A stretch of 36,758 nt of DNA from a virus. The notes beneath the pieces are model-generated. The model saw only the letters and a program-made list of their open reading frames with translations, was not told where the DNA came from and did not search any database. The stretch spans positions 1-36,758 of IMG/VR virus record IMGVR_UViG_3300046517_001183; one strand, given 5' to 3'. Both the position numbers and the translations under genes were made by a program. Shown here one piece after another: positions 8,065 to 16,339 of the stretch (its first letter is position 1; each line of letters begins with the position of its first letter).

Positions 8065-9420
8065 TTATAATCCCCAGTCTAGCCACATATCTGGCCATGT
8101 TGGTTTAATTTCAGCTACCGAAGTGAATTCTTTTATTTGTCTCTCAGCCAAATTGGGTAAATACCCTTTATCATATAAATTTTTCATTTCACTCATAAAA
8201 GCATTCGGATCTAATCCTTTGGCGTAAAGTTTATTGGCTATTCCTAATAAACTATCTTCATCTGTCAAAAGCTTACTGATTTTGTATGCTTGATTCCTGC
8301 TCAGATCTTCAACACCTCTAGTAAAATTATCTTCCTGTAATCCTGGCTTTCGATTTACCTTCTTAATTGAACTAAAATATTTTGAAACCGGATCAGATAA
8401 AGGATAGGCATACTCACTGGCTTTTGCCATGCTTAAACCTCCTGCTTTAATCAAGTCATGTTTCATAATTTCTAGAGCATCAAAATCTGCATATTTTTTC
8501 TGATTGTTTTTCAAAAAAGTATCTAATTGTTTTCTGTCTGCAAAAGATTTCGTCAGCTCTTTTTCTGTATTCAATCTTACATCAGAGAAGTCCTTATATT
8601 TTTTTGTGGCATCCTGCTCAGCTTGTAATCTTGTTTTATCTCCATTCGCAACGTCTTGCGCAGCTTCATCTTTCCACTGTAGTAATTTTTGCCCCGTTCC
8701 TTCTTTCCAAAGTTCCGAAAGATTTTGCGCTTCTAATACTTCTTTTGTGCGTTTATCGATATTATTTCTTAAATTTTGATCCTCTTGTATTCTTGAATTA
8801 TATGCCTTTACTTCAGAATCATGTCTAGCTTCTCTTTGTGCCTCATCTCTTCTTACTTTAGCCTCTGCTGCGTCTTTGTTGGGATAAAGACTGGGCGCCT
8901 TCGCTTGTAAGATCGCAGCTTCTTGGTCTATTTGTTCTGGAGTTTTAGGAACATAAGGATTTAACGCGGCATGTTCCTGGCTTTTTGTCACAAGTCCGTT
9001 GTTGGCTCTAATTGATGGCTGTTGATTTTGTCCAACTTGTGGTTGATTCTGTCCTTGAGGAGCCTGCTGCCTTTGTTGCTGCGGTGGTTGCTGTTGCTGT
9101 TGTGGCTGAAATCCTTCCCGTTGTTGTTGACCAGATATTCCACCTTGATTAGCAATGTTTTGAGCTTCTCGGTTAGCTTGTTGTTGTTGTATAAATGGTA
9201 AAAGAGTGGAAATTTGCTGATCCGTGGCTCCATTGGCATATAATGTTGACAATTGTTGCAAGGGGCTTCCATTGCCTTTCTGCAATTGATTTAAGGAGCT
9301 GGAGAGCCTTCCTCTCTGCATTCCTTGAGGGAATGATTCACTAAATGCATCAGCTATAGACTTACCGAACTGAGAACCTGCATAAGATGCACTACTTTTA
9401 TCTTCAGGTAGAATAAACAT
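8065..9420 (-). CDS. Putative internal virion (ejection) protein, Gln-rich, 451 aa
   Basis: Residues ~90-140 form a Gln/Pro-rich low-complexity linker; residues ~145-300 are strongly helical and charged with coiled-coil potential (for example AEAKVRRDEAQREARHDSEV), and the C-terminus ends in PTWPDMWLDWGL. Size, helix content and place beside the Gly-rich 201-aa protein match the two or three ejection proteins of P22-like phages (gp7, gp16, gp20 group) in architecture, though I cannot see sequence identity. Its start overlaps by one base the stop of the upstream gene. Confidence 0.55.
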   Translation of the reverse strand: MFILPEDKSSASYAGSQFGKSIADAFSESFPQGMQRGRLSSSLNQLQKGNGSPLQQLSTLYANGATDQQISTLLPFIQQQQANREAQNIANQGGISGQQQREGFQPQQQQQPPQQQRQQAPQGQNQPQVGQNQQPSIRANNGLVTKSQEHAALNPYVPKTPEQIDQEAAILQAKAPSLYPNKDAAEAKVRRDEAQREARHDSEVKAYNSRIQEDQNLRNNIDKRTKEVLEAQNLSELWKEGTGQKLLQWKDEAAQDVANGDKTRLQAEQDATKKYKDFSDVRLNTEKELTKSFADRKQLDTFLKNNQKKYADFDALEIMKHDLIKAGGLSMAKASEYAYPLSDPVSKYFSSIKKVNRKPGLQEDNFTRGVEDLSRNQAYKISKLLTDEDSLLGIANKLYAKGLDPNAFMSEMKNLYDKGYLPNLAERQIKEFTSVAEIKPTWPDMWLDWGL

Positions 9421-10025
9421 TAATATCCTCCGTTTTTATTCCCATAGGGGCTAGAAGATCCTTTAGTAGATTGATTAAGCCAGCCAGAAGCCATATTACC
9501 GACGCCTTGTCCAAATTTTTGACCAAAACCACCACCAAAAGCACCACCAACCCCACTAGCCACAGAAGATAAAAAGCCCTGTGTTCCTGGTTGGTAAGTG
9601 TTTTCTCCATACTGTTGCAACCCTTGCTGCCCAAGATTCATTAGCCCTTGTGCCCCCTGCTGCTTCAGTTGAGCCCTGATACTAGCTAAACGCTCTTGAA
9701 GATCTGTACCAGCAGCCACTCCAGCATTTCTAAAACCACTTGAAGAGAGACCGCCAGATCCCATTCCAGCAAACTGCTCTGCAAGTCCAGGAATAATTTC
9801 TTCGTTGAAGTTTCTCATTTCTGGTGCAAACATTGCTTGAGCTGTCTGGCTGTCTGGACTCATTAGATCGCGATAGTAATCGGCAGCAGACCCATAGGCT
9901 CCGCCAGCGCCTTCGCCCTGGATAGCGGCGTATAGCTGCTGTAAAAGTGGCTGTTGCTCTTTGCTCAAATTAGATTGATATTTTGTTTTCGGTTTTTTAC
10001 CGAAGAAAAAATCTTTAATTCCCAT
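9420..10025 (-). CDS. Putative DNA-transfer/ejection virion protein, 201 aa
   Basis: Begins MGIKDFFFGKKPKTKYQSNL and continues with helical segments (QQPLLQQLYAAIQG) and a Gly/Ser/Ala-rich C-terminal third (FLSSVASGVGGAFGGGFGQK). Proteins opening with a 'G.K..FFG' motif followed by a Gln-rich helical body are frequent as DNA-injection or internal virion proteins in short-tailed phages. It leads the ejection-type group: upstream is the conserved 163-aa protein, downstream the 451-aa Gln-rich protein. Identification is by pattern and context. Confidence 0.55.
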   Translation of the reverse strand: MGIKDFFFGKKPKTKYQSNLSKEQQPLLQQLYAAIQGEGAGGAYGSAADYYRDLMSPDSQTAQAMFAPEMRNFNEEIIPGLAEQFAGMGSGGLSSSGFRNAGVAAGTDLQERLASIRAQLKQQGAQGLMNLGQQGLQQYGENTYQPGTQGFLSSVASGVGGAFGGGFGQKFGQGVGNMASGWLNQSTKGSSSPYGNKNGGY

Positions 10026-10034
10026 GATTGTCTC

Positions 10035-10526
10035 CTATAGTTCTTGCATGTATTCGATAGTACAAAAAGCTCGCGCGTAGCCAGCCGTTACATTTATTGT
10101 AACGTTTGTCGCATCCATACCTTGTATATTATTTCCTGCAATTCCATTTGGTATAGGTATAGCAGGAGATCCGCTCGCGTCTGTCCCAGTAGCATACATA
10201 TGCAATAGAGTGAATCTAGCGTTAACTGAAATTCCATGCGCTCTGACATTAGCACCAGGAATTAACGGGCTGAAATCTATCACTTTCCTTAGTACACTTC
10301 TAAACTGCTGTTCTGTCTTGTCACCCGCTATCTTCACCCCAGGAATCATCTGTTGTCCGGTCAAAAGCTCCTCATCAAGTAGCCAGCCAATTTCTCTTGT
10401 ATTGATCGCATTTGCATGTTCTTTCAACACTTCTACAAGAAATAATCTCAATTCTTCTAACGTTTCCGGCGCTGCATCGTATACCGGCACATAACTTTCA
10501 AACTGTTGACTGCTGTTATATGTCAT
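10035..10526 (-). CDS. Conserved-looking virion protein, 163 aa
   Basis: An N-terminal acidic helical part (residues ~20-55, PETLEELRLFLVEVLKEHAN) is followed by a beta-rich half with PGVKIAGDKTEQQFRSVLRK and ending in FCTIEYMQEL. It starts directly after the stop of the tail-fibre fragment and is followed 9 nt later by the ejection-type genes. I do not recognise a named family. Position suggests a tail component, perhaps a tail-needle or plug-associated protein. Confidence 0.5.
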   Translation of the reverse strand: MTYNSSQQFESYVPVYDAAPETLEELRLFLVEVLKEHANAINTREIGWLLDEELLTGQQMIPGVKIAGDKTEQQFRSVLRKVIDFSPLIPGANVRAHGISVNARFTLLHMYATGTDASGSPAIPIPNGIAGNNIQGMDATNVTINVTAGYARAFCTIEYMQEL

Positions 10527-11132
10527 CTATGATCCTATAGCCATCCAATAACAATTTACAATTCCACCAGATGTTCCCGAAGTATTAAAAATAGAAAATC
10601 CCCCTGTAGCTTCAGATCCCTGCACAACAAATACGCTCGACGAATTTGTTGTTCCTCTTGTACCAGCTAATGTTATTGAATATGGTACATTTGTATATGT
10701 TACACTAAAATTAACAGGGAATGCTCCGCCTGCATTTACGCTGATTTTCCCATATTGCATTATCAAACCACCAGGAAGAAATGTCCACCCTGGATTGGTT
10801 CCAAACGTACCAAATTTCCCTGTCACTGTTCTGGTTAATTGATATTCTAACGCGGATCCATCAGGCGTATAAAAGACATCACTTTCCATTGATGCGCCTT
10901 CTGAAGTAGCTTGTTTTGTATATACACTTCCTTCTCCAGCAATCGTCGGTGGAATAGTCTGGTTTACCATATCTACAAACTTATGTTTTCCATTGTTTAC
11001 CGTAGCATCATTAAAAGGAAAATGATTAGTTCCAAAACTATTATTTGCTGTTGCAAAATTCGTTTGAATGTCTGTAACCGACTGATCGAGGAAGTCCTGG
11101 GGAGATGGCTTAAGTGGTTGGTAGCTAATGGT
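10527..11132 (-). pseudogene. Tail-fibre gene separated from its start codon by an HNH cassette
   Basis: The frame is open for 201 codons but has no ATG, GTG or TTG until codon 55 (ATG at 10970, giving a 147-aa product). The upstream 54 codons are clearly protein-like: SYQPLKPSPQDFLDQSVTDI, then QTNFATANNSFGTNHFPF, the usual opening of podoviral fibre proteins. The C-terminus (GGLIMQYGKISVNAGGAFPV ... CYWMAIGS) matches the gp53-like tail-fibre C-terminal domain. The nozzle gene upstream ends TTATGAGT, offering a start (Met-Ser) 695 bp away on the far side of the HNH cassette. So the gene was probably intact before insertion. It may now be expressed from an AUU at codon 2, from 10970, or not at all. 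Confidence 0.7.
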
Positions 11133-11140
11133 TTATATTC

Positions 11141-11156
11141 AGTCACTTAGGTGACT
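11141..11156. repeat. Palindrome at the downstream edge of the HNH cassette
   Basis: AGTCAC-TTAG-GTGACT is a 6-bp inverted repeat overlapping the HNH stop codon. Its right arm is part of AGGTGACT (11149-11156), which recurs directly at 11830-11837 at the other edge of the cassette. The pair may be a target duplication or a trace of the homing site. Confidence 0.55.
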
Positions 11157-11773
11157 GCCTCCTTGTAAAGTTTATCATCTTTCCATGTTCTTTTATGTTT
11201 GATAAAGTGAATTACATGTCTTCCCACCCCAAACAACCTACCTATATGTGCTTGCGGTAAGTTTTCACTTAACATTTTTTTTATTTGATTCACTTGGTCA
11301 TTCGTTAGAATGGCAGATGGATTTCTTTCTCCCGAAACACTTCCCGCTTCAGTACGATCTTGCATATTATCTTTATGCGTTCCTAATCTTAAATGCTCAG
11401 GATTTATACATGCTGGCTTATTGCATGAATGTAAAATAAGCATTCCCTCAGGTATTTCACCATTGAAAATTTTATATGATTCTCTATGCGCTGTAGAGTG
11501 TTTGGTATTAATTTTCAATTTTCCATATCCTGATGAATTGAGTTGTTTTTTCCAGATCCAACATTCCCCATCTTTCTCTATTCTATTTAATAGATAACAT
11601 TTTATTGAGCACTCTTTCAACTTTAACTTGTAAAACTTTTCTTTGCAAAAAAGACATTCGTGAATTTGTTTTTTTTCATGCCTTTCTCTTAAATATTTTC
11701 TTCTACACCCCTCGCATTTTTTCCCATGCTTATATTTTTCTACTTCTTTATTACATTCTGTACAAATTTTCAT
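11147..11773 (-). CDS. HNH homing endonuclease, 208 aa
   Basis: The N-terminus has paired zinc-binding cysteines (CTEC..., CEGC, CLFC). Residues ~90-145 carry the HNH_3-type core: AHRESYKIFNGEIPEGMLIL, then HSCNKPACINPEHLRLGTHK with the catalytic His and structural Cys/His, then DNMQDR. The C-terminal ~45 residues (from LTNDQVNQIKKMLSENLPQA) look like a helix-turn-helix DNA-binding tail. It has its own consensus promoter (11795-11823) and AGGAG ribosome site. It sits between the nozzle gene and the decapitated fibre gene. The non-coding flanks (about 50 and 15 nt) are too short for a group I intron, so it is a free-standing mobile endonuclease. Confidence 0.88.
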   Translation of the reverse strand: MKICTECNKEVEKYKHGKKCEGCRRKYLRERHEKKQIHECLFCKEKFYKLKLKECSIKCYLLNRIEKDGECWIWKKQLNSSGYGKLKINTKHSTAHRESYKIFNGEIPEGMLILHSCNKPACINPEHLRLGTHKDNMQDRTEAGSVSGERNPSAILTNDQVNQIKKMLSENLPQAHIGRLFGVGRHVIHFIKHKRTWKDDKLYKEAVT

Positions 11774-11794
11774 GATAACTCCTGGTTTATAAGA

Positions 11795-11823
11795 AGTATA
11801 TCATATTGTTATATCGATATCAA
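11795..11823 (-). promoter_or_regulatory. Promoter of the first HNH gene
   Basis: On the minus strand TTGATA (11818-11823) and TATACT (11795-11800) are exactly 17 bp apart, each one base from the sigma70 consensus. The spacer contains the perfect palindrome ATATCGATAT (11811-11820), a possible operator. The -35 lies in the first bases after the nozzle gene's stop, so the cassette brought or formed its own promoter. Confidence 0.7.
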
Positions 11824-11824
11824 C

Positions 11825-14371
11825 TCATAAGGTGACTCCAAGCCTACCCCCGACCCGAGACCATATAACTTGAGCGTCAATCTGTAAGTCTGATTCTTGC
11901 TCTGGCCCGATCATTTGTGCGTTAGAGAGTGTATATTCTAATGTAATAAAATTTGAATTCGTGGGACAGAAAACTCTTCGCCATTGTTTTTGTCCACCAT
12001 TTACACTTAAAGGTAATGTTGTAGTTTCAATGGTTTGATTGAAAAATGTGTCATTATCAGAATTTTCTGGGAATTGATTGCTTGCCTGACCAGAGATAGG
12101 ATCATCATAATCATTATAAACATTTAATGTTAATGCCCCCTCTGCAGTCGTATTAGTCAAGATGTCAATGTAACCAAGTTGATATTGTTTGCCTTCGTCC
12201 ATATGATTGAATCGCTTGGAAACAATATTAAAGTTATCTCTAACTTGAATCTCAGCTTCGCCTGTATAAGTTGCCGGCAAATCCAATTGAGGTATATCGA
12301 ATTGACCATTAATTGTGTTATATTTCCAAAGAGAAAATGAGTCTGGTGTAAGCACGCGAATGCTGAAAATCTTATTGTTTAAATTCGTAAAGAAGGAAGA
12401 ATTTGCTGGAAGATTCACTATTTTGATTATAGCGCCAGATTGCATATTATGACTAGGGCTCGTAATTACAGTGTTAGTAGTCGTGTTACCCGTTATAGCT
12501 GAGACAAATAGAGATTCGGCATTAGTAGTAACTTGATTAAGATAGAGGATATATCCCTGCTGGTTACCACCCATAATGTTAGGGAAGTCGGCCTGTTGAG
12601 TAATCCAATTGAAGTTGGCCTCTTGCCACATTGTTTTTCCTTCTTTTCCTTCAACAAAATCAGACCATCTTAGTCCATTTTGATTCTGATAAGTTCCAAG
12701 CGCAGTAAGTGAATCTGTGAATATTCCCCAAGAATCACCTTCATAATTATAACATAAACGACGATCAGGATAGGTGCCGCGATTTTCTACGGCAGGATAA
12801 ATCCAATAAGCCAGTTTATTTTGGAAATCACGTATTCCATGAACTCGTTTTGCTCCGTTATTCTGATTCTGAATAAGAGATTGAACGAGATCGGGAATCT
12901 TGACATCAATACGCTTGCTTTGATAGCTATCACATTCGACGATCCCCTTGTCTCCGATCCCCACCAATGACGTATCAAATTGAACTCCTGAAAATGTAGA
13001 TTCAACTCCCAATTCCGAGTTTACTTTTTCTATCTGAAAAGGAGCAATAGATCTTCCGGTATATCTTAATTGCCATGTGGATCGTTCGCAATAAATGACT
13101 AGGTTATCTCTTACGAAACCAACGGTAATAATATCTTCTGAAGTAGGAATATCAAGAAATCCCCCTTTTCCTCTAATGTCATCTTTCCAAGCATCAGCAC
13201 TTATTACTGTAACAATAGCGCTGACATCTGAAAATGGATTCCCAATAGCTGCCCATCTTATGCGATTGGGAAATTGAACGTTATTTTCAACAGTATTAAA
13301 AACTACCATTCTTCCCCTAAAAGGAAGCATACATCTGCAAGTGTTGAGCTTATCTCCTGCTACATTGATTGTAGGAGAAAAATTTATCCAGTTTGTTCCA
13401 AATTGACCATTTGTGTATCTGATAGGATCCGAAGTGTCATTGGTTTCCCAAAAAACTTTAAAGTTTCCATCGGAGACCCAATAATTTGTTGTCCAAAAGA
13501 AATCAGAATTAGATCCCGTCCATGTTGTTCCTGGTAAAAACTCTTCGAATCCTGAGTTATATTCATAGGCATATTTTGTATCAAAGAAAACTGTCTGCTC
13601 AATGTTAAGCGCTTCATCTTCTCTTGTTCTAATTCCCATCACAGGAAGCCCTGGAAAATAATTAAAGCTTACCATTGTCGGTAATCCAGCAGTTGCACCG
13701 ATGATTACTATATTCCCTGTAAGATAATTGATGGTTCCTGTTATTCCACTTGGAGGGTCTGTGGCTAGTGTTCCATCGCCCTGATCAATAAGTTTATCTG
13801 TCCATCCTGTTACAACAGACCATGTACCACCTGCTAGATATGTTCCCCATATTGCAGAACTGACGTTCAACTGGAAATGATCTACATCAACTACAGTGAT
13901 TGTATATGATCCTTCATTGATCTCATTATCCCCACTACCATCAACTATTGTAACTCCTGAAATTGTAACTACATCTCCTGTAGATCTTCCGTGCGCAATA
14001 GCGGTAACATCGCAATTTGCTTCTATGGTATATCCAGTAATAGCACCTGTAGTAAATGTTGGATTAACCCATACAAATACACTCCCTGGTTCAATCTGCG
14101 CATTAGGCTCTTTTGTGAAAGGGGTGACTATATCAGTATAAAGATTGAAAGAAAAAGGATCGGCACTTACTGGAGTAAGCAACACATCAATAAACATACG
14201 TCGAAGCCTGCCAAGCTTAAGCCATCCTTGCTTTCGCTTGATTCTTTCACGCCAGACATATGCATTAATGAGCGTGGGATAAGCATCATCAGGCAAGAGG
14301 AATTCTTCTCTATTCTGGACTAGTCCAGTTGAGTTACCGGCTACCTTTAGAGGCTGATAACCGCTACCCAC
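11825..14371 (-). CDS. Putative tail nozzle/stabilisation protein, 848 aa
   Basis: The N-terminus (GLVQNREEFLLPDDAYPTLI, then NAYVWRERIKRKQGWLKLGR) is the pattern that opens large tail-tube proteins of short-tailed phages, analogous in place to P22 gp10 or T7 gp12. The rest alternates beta-rich blocks with an apparent inserted repeat domain around residues 85-220 (VTAIAHGRSTGDVVTISGVT), which recurs in form near residue 650 (NTVITSPSHNMQSGAIIKIV). The gene follows the adaptor candidate with an 8-nt overlap. It ends in TTATGA, where its stop overlaps a potential ATG for the now separated fibre gene. Function is by synteny and size. Confidence 0.6.
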   Translation of the reverse strand: MGSGYQPLKVAGNSTGLVQNREEFLLPDDAYPTLINAYVWRERIKRKQGWLKLGRLRRMFIDVLLTPVSADPFSFNLYTDIVTPFTKEPNAQIEPGSVFVWVNPTFTTGAITGYTIEANCDVTAIAHGRSTGDVVTISGVTIVDGSGDNEINEGSYTITVVDVDHFQLNVSSAIWGTYLAGGTWSVVTGWTDKLIDQGDGTLATDPPSGITGTINYLTGNIVIIGATAGLPTMVSFNYFPGLPVMGIRTREDEALNIEQTVFFDTKYAYEYNSGFEEFLPGTTWTGSNSDFFWTTNYWVSDGNFKVFWETNDTSDPIRYTNGQFGTNWINFSPTINVAGDKLNTCRCMLPFRGRMVVFNTVENNVQFPNRIRWAAIGNPFSDVSAIVTVISADAWKDDIRGKGGFLDIPTSEDIITVGFVRDNLVIYCERSTWQLRYTGRSIAPFQIEKVNSELGVESTFSGVQFDTSLVGIGDKGIVECDSYQSKRIDVKIPDLVQSLIQNQNNGAKRVHGIRDFQNKLAYWIYPAVENRGTYPDRRLCYNYEGDSWGIFTDSLTALGTYQNQNGLRWSDFVEGKEGKTMWQEANFNWITQQADFPNIMGGNQQGYILYLNQVTTNAESLFVSAITGNTTTNTVITSPSHNMQSGAIIKIVNLPANSSFFTNLNNKIFSIRVLTPDSFSLWKYNTINGQFDIPQLDLPATYTGEAEIQVRDNFNIVSKRFNHMDEGKQYQLGYIDILTNTTAEGALTLNVYNDYDDPISGQASNQFPENSDNDTFFNQTIETTTLPLSVNGGQKQWRRVFCPTNSNFITLEYTLSNAQMIGPEQESDLQIDAQVIWSRVGGRLGVTL

Positions 14372-15479
14372 CGAACCACCCCTGACTTCCGTTGTTCCAT
14401 CCTTGCGTTTGCTGAGTAGAGCTGAATATAGTGCTATTGCGCTGCCCTATTTCCTCTACGCCATTGCGCTCTAAAACAAGAGCTTCTTGTTCTTTAAACA
14501 TCCTGCCTACATTATCAACGCCATCAGTGTCTTGACGGTCATTAAGAATATCCATAGCAGCGCCCATAGCAATATACTTAGCCCATTGATTGAGGATGGG
14601 ATTATCTGTCGTTGCCATGAATTGAACCGGAGACAAATAGGTTTCTACTTCAACCTTATGGATCAATTTAGGAACAGGTCTTACAATAAAGTAATTATTC
14701 CAGAAGAGTAGTGAATACGGCCTGCCTGTTTGATATTGAGACACCCATAGAGTCATTTGCTGGCCCGAAGTGGGAGCAACGGGGAAGTTAATGCTAAATG
14801 CCCCTGTGACATAATCAACCGTTCCTATAGCGTTCGTAAATGGAGTGGTTTGCGTCGAAACATTATTCAATCCAGGATTTAATGTGTTTTGATTGTGCAT
14901 TCCGGGAATAGGTTGACCAACCAATGAAGGAACGGGCGCATTTGCTATTGTATAGAGATCTGTGTACGGAGGAATCGTTACTATAGGTTTAGGCACTTGA
15001 AGTTGAAGATTTCCATTTCCATCATCAGCCACAGAAATTGCGTTTCCATTAATATCTACCCCACCCAATACCACTTCACCTCGAAGGAATGGGGTACCAC
15101 CAATAGTAAAATTGAAGGCTGTAGTAACGCCATCGCCTGTTATGGGCTGAAACTTAGTTGGCCATCGTGGCCACATAGCATAAAATGCATCTCTATCTTT
15201 GAATAAAGAACCTCTTATTCCTTCGAAATAAACAGGCTCACGCACACCCTGATTATAGTTAACATCCAGAGGGTATTTATCAATGTTTGGTTCTGTATAG
15301 AATGTGTATACACTTCTTGTTACATCAAGCTTGATAGCATAAGGGAAATCAAAATTGTAAAAATTATTGATTGCCTGATCGATTTGTGAGGTGGGCAAAG
15401 AAGCTTCACTCGCAGACGCTGTTAACCGTCTAACTTTTCGCCTTATATATGCTACTGTTGAGTCTGCGGGTGAAACCAT
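14364..15479 (-). CDS. Putative head-to-tail adaptor, 371 aa
   Basis: The first ~80 residues (STVAYIRRKVRRLTASASEA, SQIDQAINNFYNFDFPYAIK) resemble the helical adaptor that sits below the portal in short-tailed phages. A beta-rich insertion of about 150 residues (Pro/Gly-rich, VDYVTGAFSINFPVAPTSGQ) follows, and the last ~110 residues return to helices (NPILNQWAKYIAMGAAMDIL). This makes it longer than the ~160-aa P22 gp4, closer to adaptors with an Ig-like insert. Its stop overlaps the start of the nozzle gene by 8 nt. Confidence 0.6.
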   Translation of the reverse strand: MVSPADSTVAYIRRKVRRLTASASEASLPTSQIDQAINNFYNFDFPYAIKLDVTRSVYTFYTEPNIDKYPLDVNYNQGVREPVYFEGIRGSLFKDRDAFYAMWPRWPTKFQPITGDGVTTAFNFTIGGTPFLRGEVVLGGVDINGNAISVADDGNGNLQLQVPKPIVTIPPYTDLYTIANAPVPSLVGQPIPGMHNQNTLNPGLNNVSTQTTPFTNAIGTVDYVTGAFSINFPVAPTSGQQMTLWVSQYQTGRPYSLLFWNNYFIVRPVPKLIHKVEVETYLSPVQFMATTDNPILNQWAKYIAMGAAMDILNDRQDTDGVDNVGRMFKEQEALVLERNGVEEIGQRNSTIFSSTQQTQGWNNGSQGWFGG

Positions 15480-15494
15480 CTTTAAACCTATAAT

Positions 15495-15896
15495 TTAGAA
15501 TGAGATAGGAACAAATTCGTGCAATTTTTCGTTCTGGCCATCTTTAATAGTAGGCACACCATTAGCATCTAAAAGATCAGATCTTCGCGCCAATCCAGGG
15601 CTTTTATTAACATCATCTACCAGACCCTTGGGGACGTCATATTCATGATTCGGGATAAAATGCCATGTATCAATGGAATCACCAGCATATTTACAATATG
15701 GTTTAGTAAGTCGCTCACCGAGACCTCTATGGTTGATATATCTCGCTTTCACGATCTTGGCATCTTCTTCTTTTTGTTTCAAATATTGTTCTTTATGTTT
15801 TGGATCAATGGACTTGCCTCCATGATCTTTCACACTATTTGCTACGCTGTTAATAAGACCGTGTCTTTCACCGTTTTTTGTTATCATCGCTTTCAT
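15495..15896 (-). CDS. Conserved small virion-cluster protein, 133 aa
   Basis: A basic, probably helical N-terminal half (EQYLKQKEEDAKIVKARYIN) with the motif INHRGLGERLTKPYCKYAGD, then a Pro/Asp-rich tail. Small proteins with an 'hRGxxERLxxPYcxyxGxpI' segment recur next to capsid and adaptor genes of short-tailed phages, but I know no function. The ribosome site overlaps the end of the preceding gene, whose stop is 4 nt away, suggesting coupling. Confidence 0.6.
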   Translation of the reverse strand: MKAMITKNGERHGLINSVANSVKDHGGKSIDPKHKEQYLKQKEEDAKIVKARYINHRGLGERLTKPYCKYAGDSIDTWHFIPNHEYDVPKGLVDDVNKSPGLARRSDLLDANGVPTIKDGQNEKLHEFVPISF

Positions 15897-15899
15897 CTC

Positions 15900-16280
15900 T
15901 CAATTTCCTTGATTATTCAATGATTGGAAAGGCACTTTCGTACAATCATTTGTAATTGTTAAATTCCTAGATCCAGCAGGCGCCATTGTAGCTGGCATTT
16001 CCTGTCCTGTGCCTGGCACCGAGAATACATCAAAATAACTTGAATTGATATCTAAACTGAAAACATTCGAATTTATCGCTATGATTTGTCCTATAAGGCC
16101 ATTTGCTTGCTGCATTCCATAAGATGCAGGAATATTAAGACGGACACATTGTCCGACGATGTATGTATTTTCTACCGTGTCTGTAAATGTCACCTGCATT
16201 GGAGAGTTATTCGTGATAGCAGTGATGACAAGAAACCCAGGTATTACTTTAGTGGGTGGTAGATATATATTAGCGCTCAT
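15900..16280 (-). CDS. Decoration-like virion protein, 126 aa
   Basis: This beta-rich protein is a short paralogue of the C-terminal half of the 349-aa protein upstream. Both contain a segment of the form vG..v.f.iP.SfGM.Q.N.L.G.I.AvN (here VRLNIPASYGMQQANGLIGQ) and a later ATMAPAGS/ATLAPAGS motif. It starts with MSANIYLPPTKVIPGFLVIT, preceded by AGGA. Duplication of a surface domain is likely; it may decorate the capsid or form a head fibre. The gene lies downstream of a hairpin at 16295-16319 that may reduce its expression. Confidence 0.55.
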   Translation of the reverse strand: MSANIYLPPTKVIPGFLVITAITNNSPMQVTFTDTVENTYIVGQCVRLNIPASYGMQQANGLIGQIIAINSNVFSLDINSSYFDVFSVPGTGQEMPATMAPAGSRNLTITNDCTKVPFQSLNNQGN

Positions 16281-16294
16281 AAATTTCCTATAAA

Positions 16295-16319
16295 GAGCGC
16301 CCCTTTTTACAGGGCGCCC
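16295..16319 (-). terminator. Hairpin between the two decoration-like genes (possible partial terminator)
   Basis: In the minus-strand transcript GGGCGCCC (16312-16319) pairs with the GAGCGCCCC complement (16295-16303) through eight pairs, one a wobble, and is followed by UUUAU. It stands out as GC-rich in an AT-rich setting. It could end part of the transcripts after the abundant capsid and decoration genes. Confidence 0.55.
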
Positions 16320-16339
16320 TATTGAGATGACAGTGGATA

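Noticed and set aside
7612-8070. 152-codon plus-strand frame
   Set aside because: Shadow of the 196-aa ejection-type gene, Ser/Phe-rich and without a ribosome site.
11120-11840. Group I intron around the HNH gene
   Set aside because: Only about 65 nt of the insert is non-coding, too little for an intron core.
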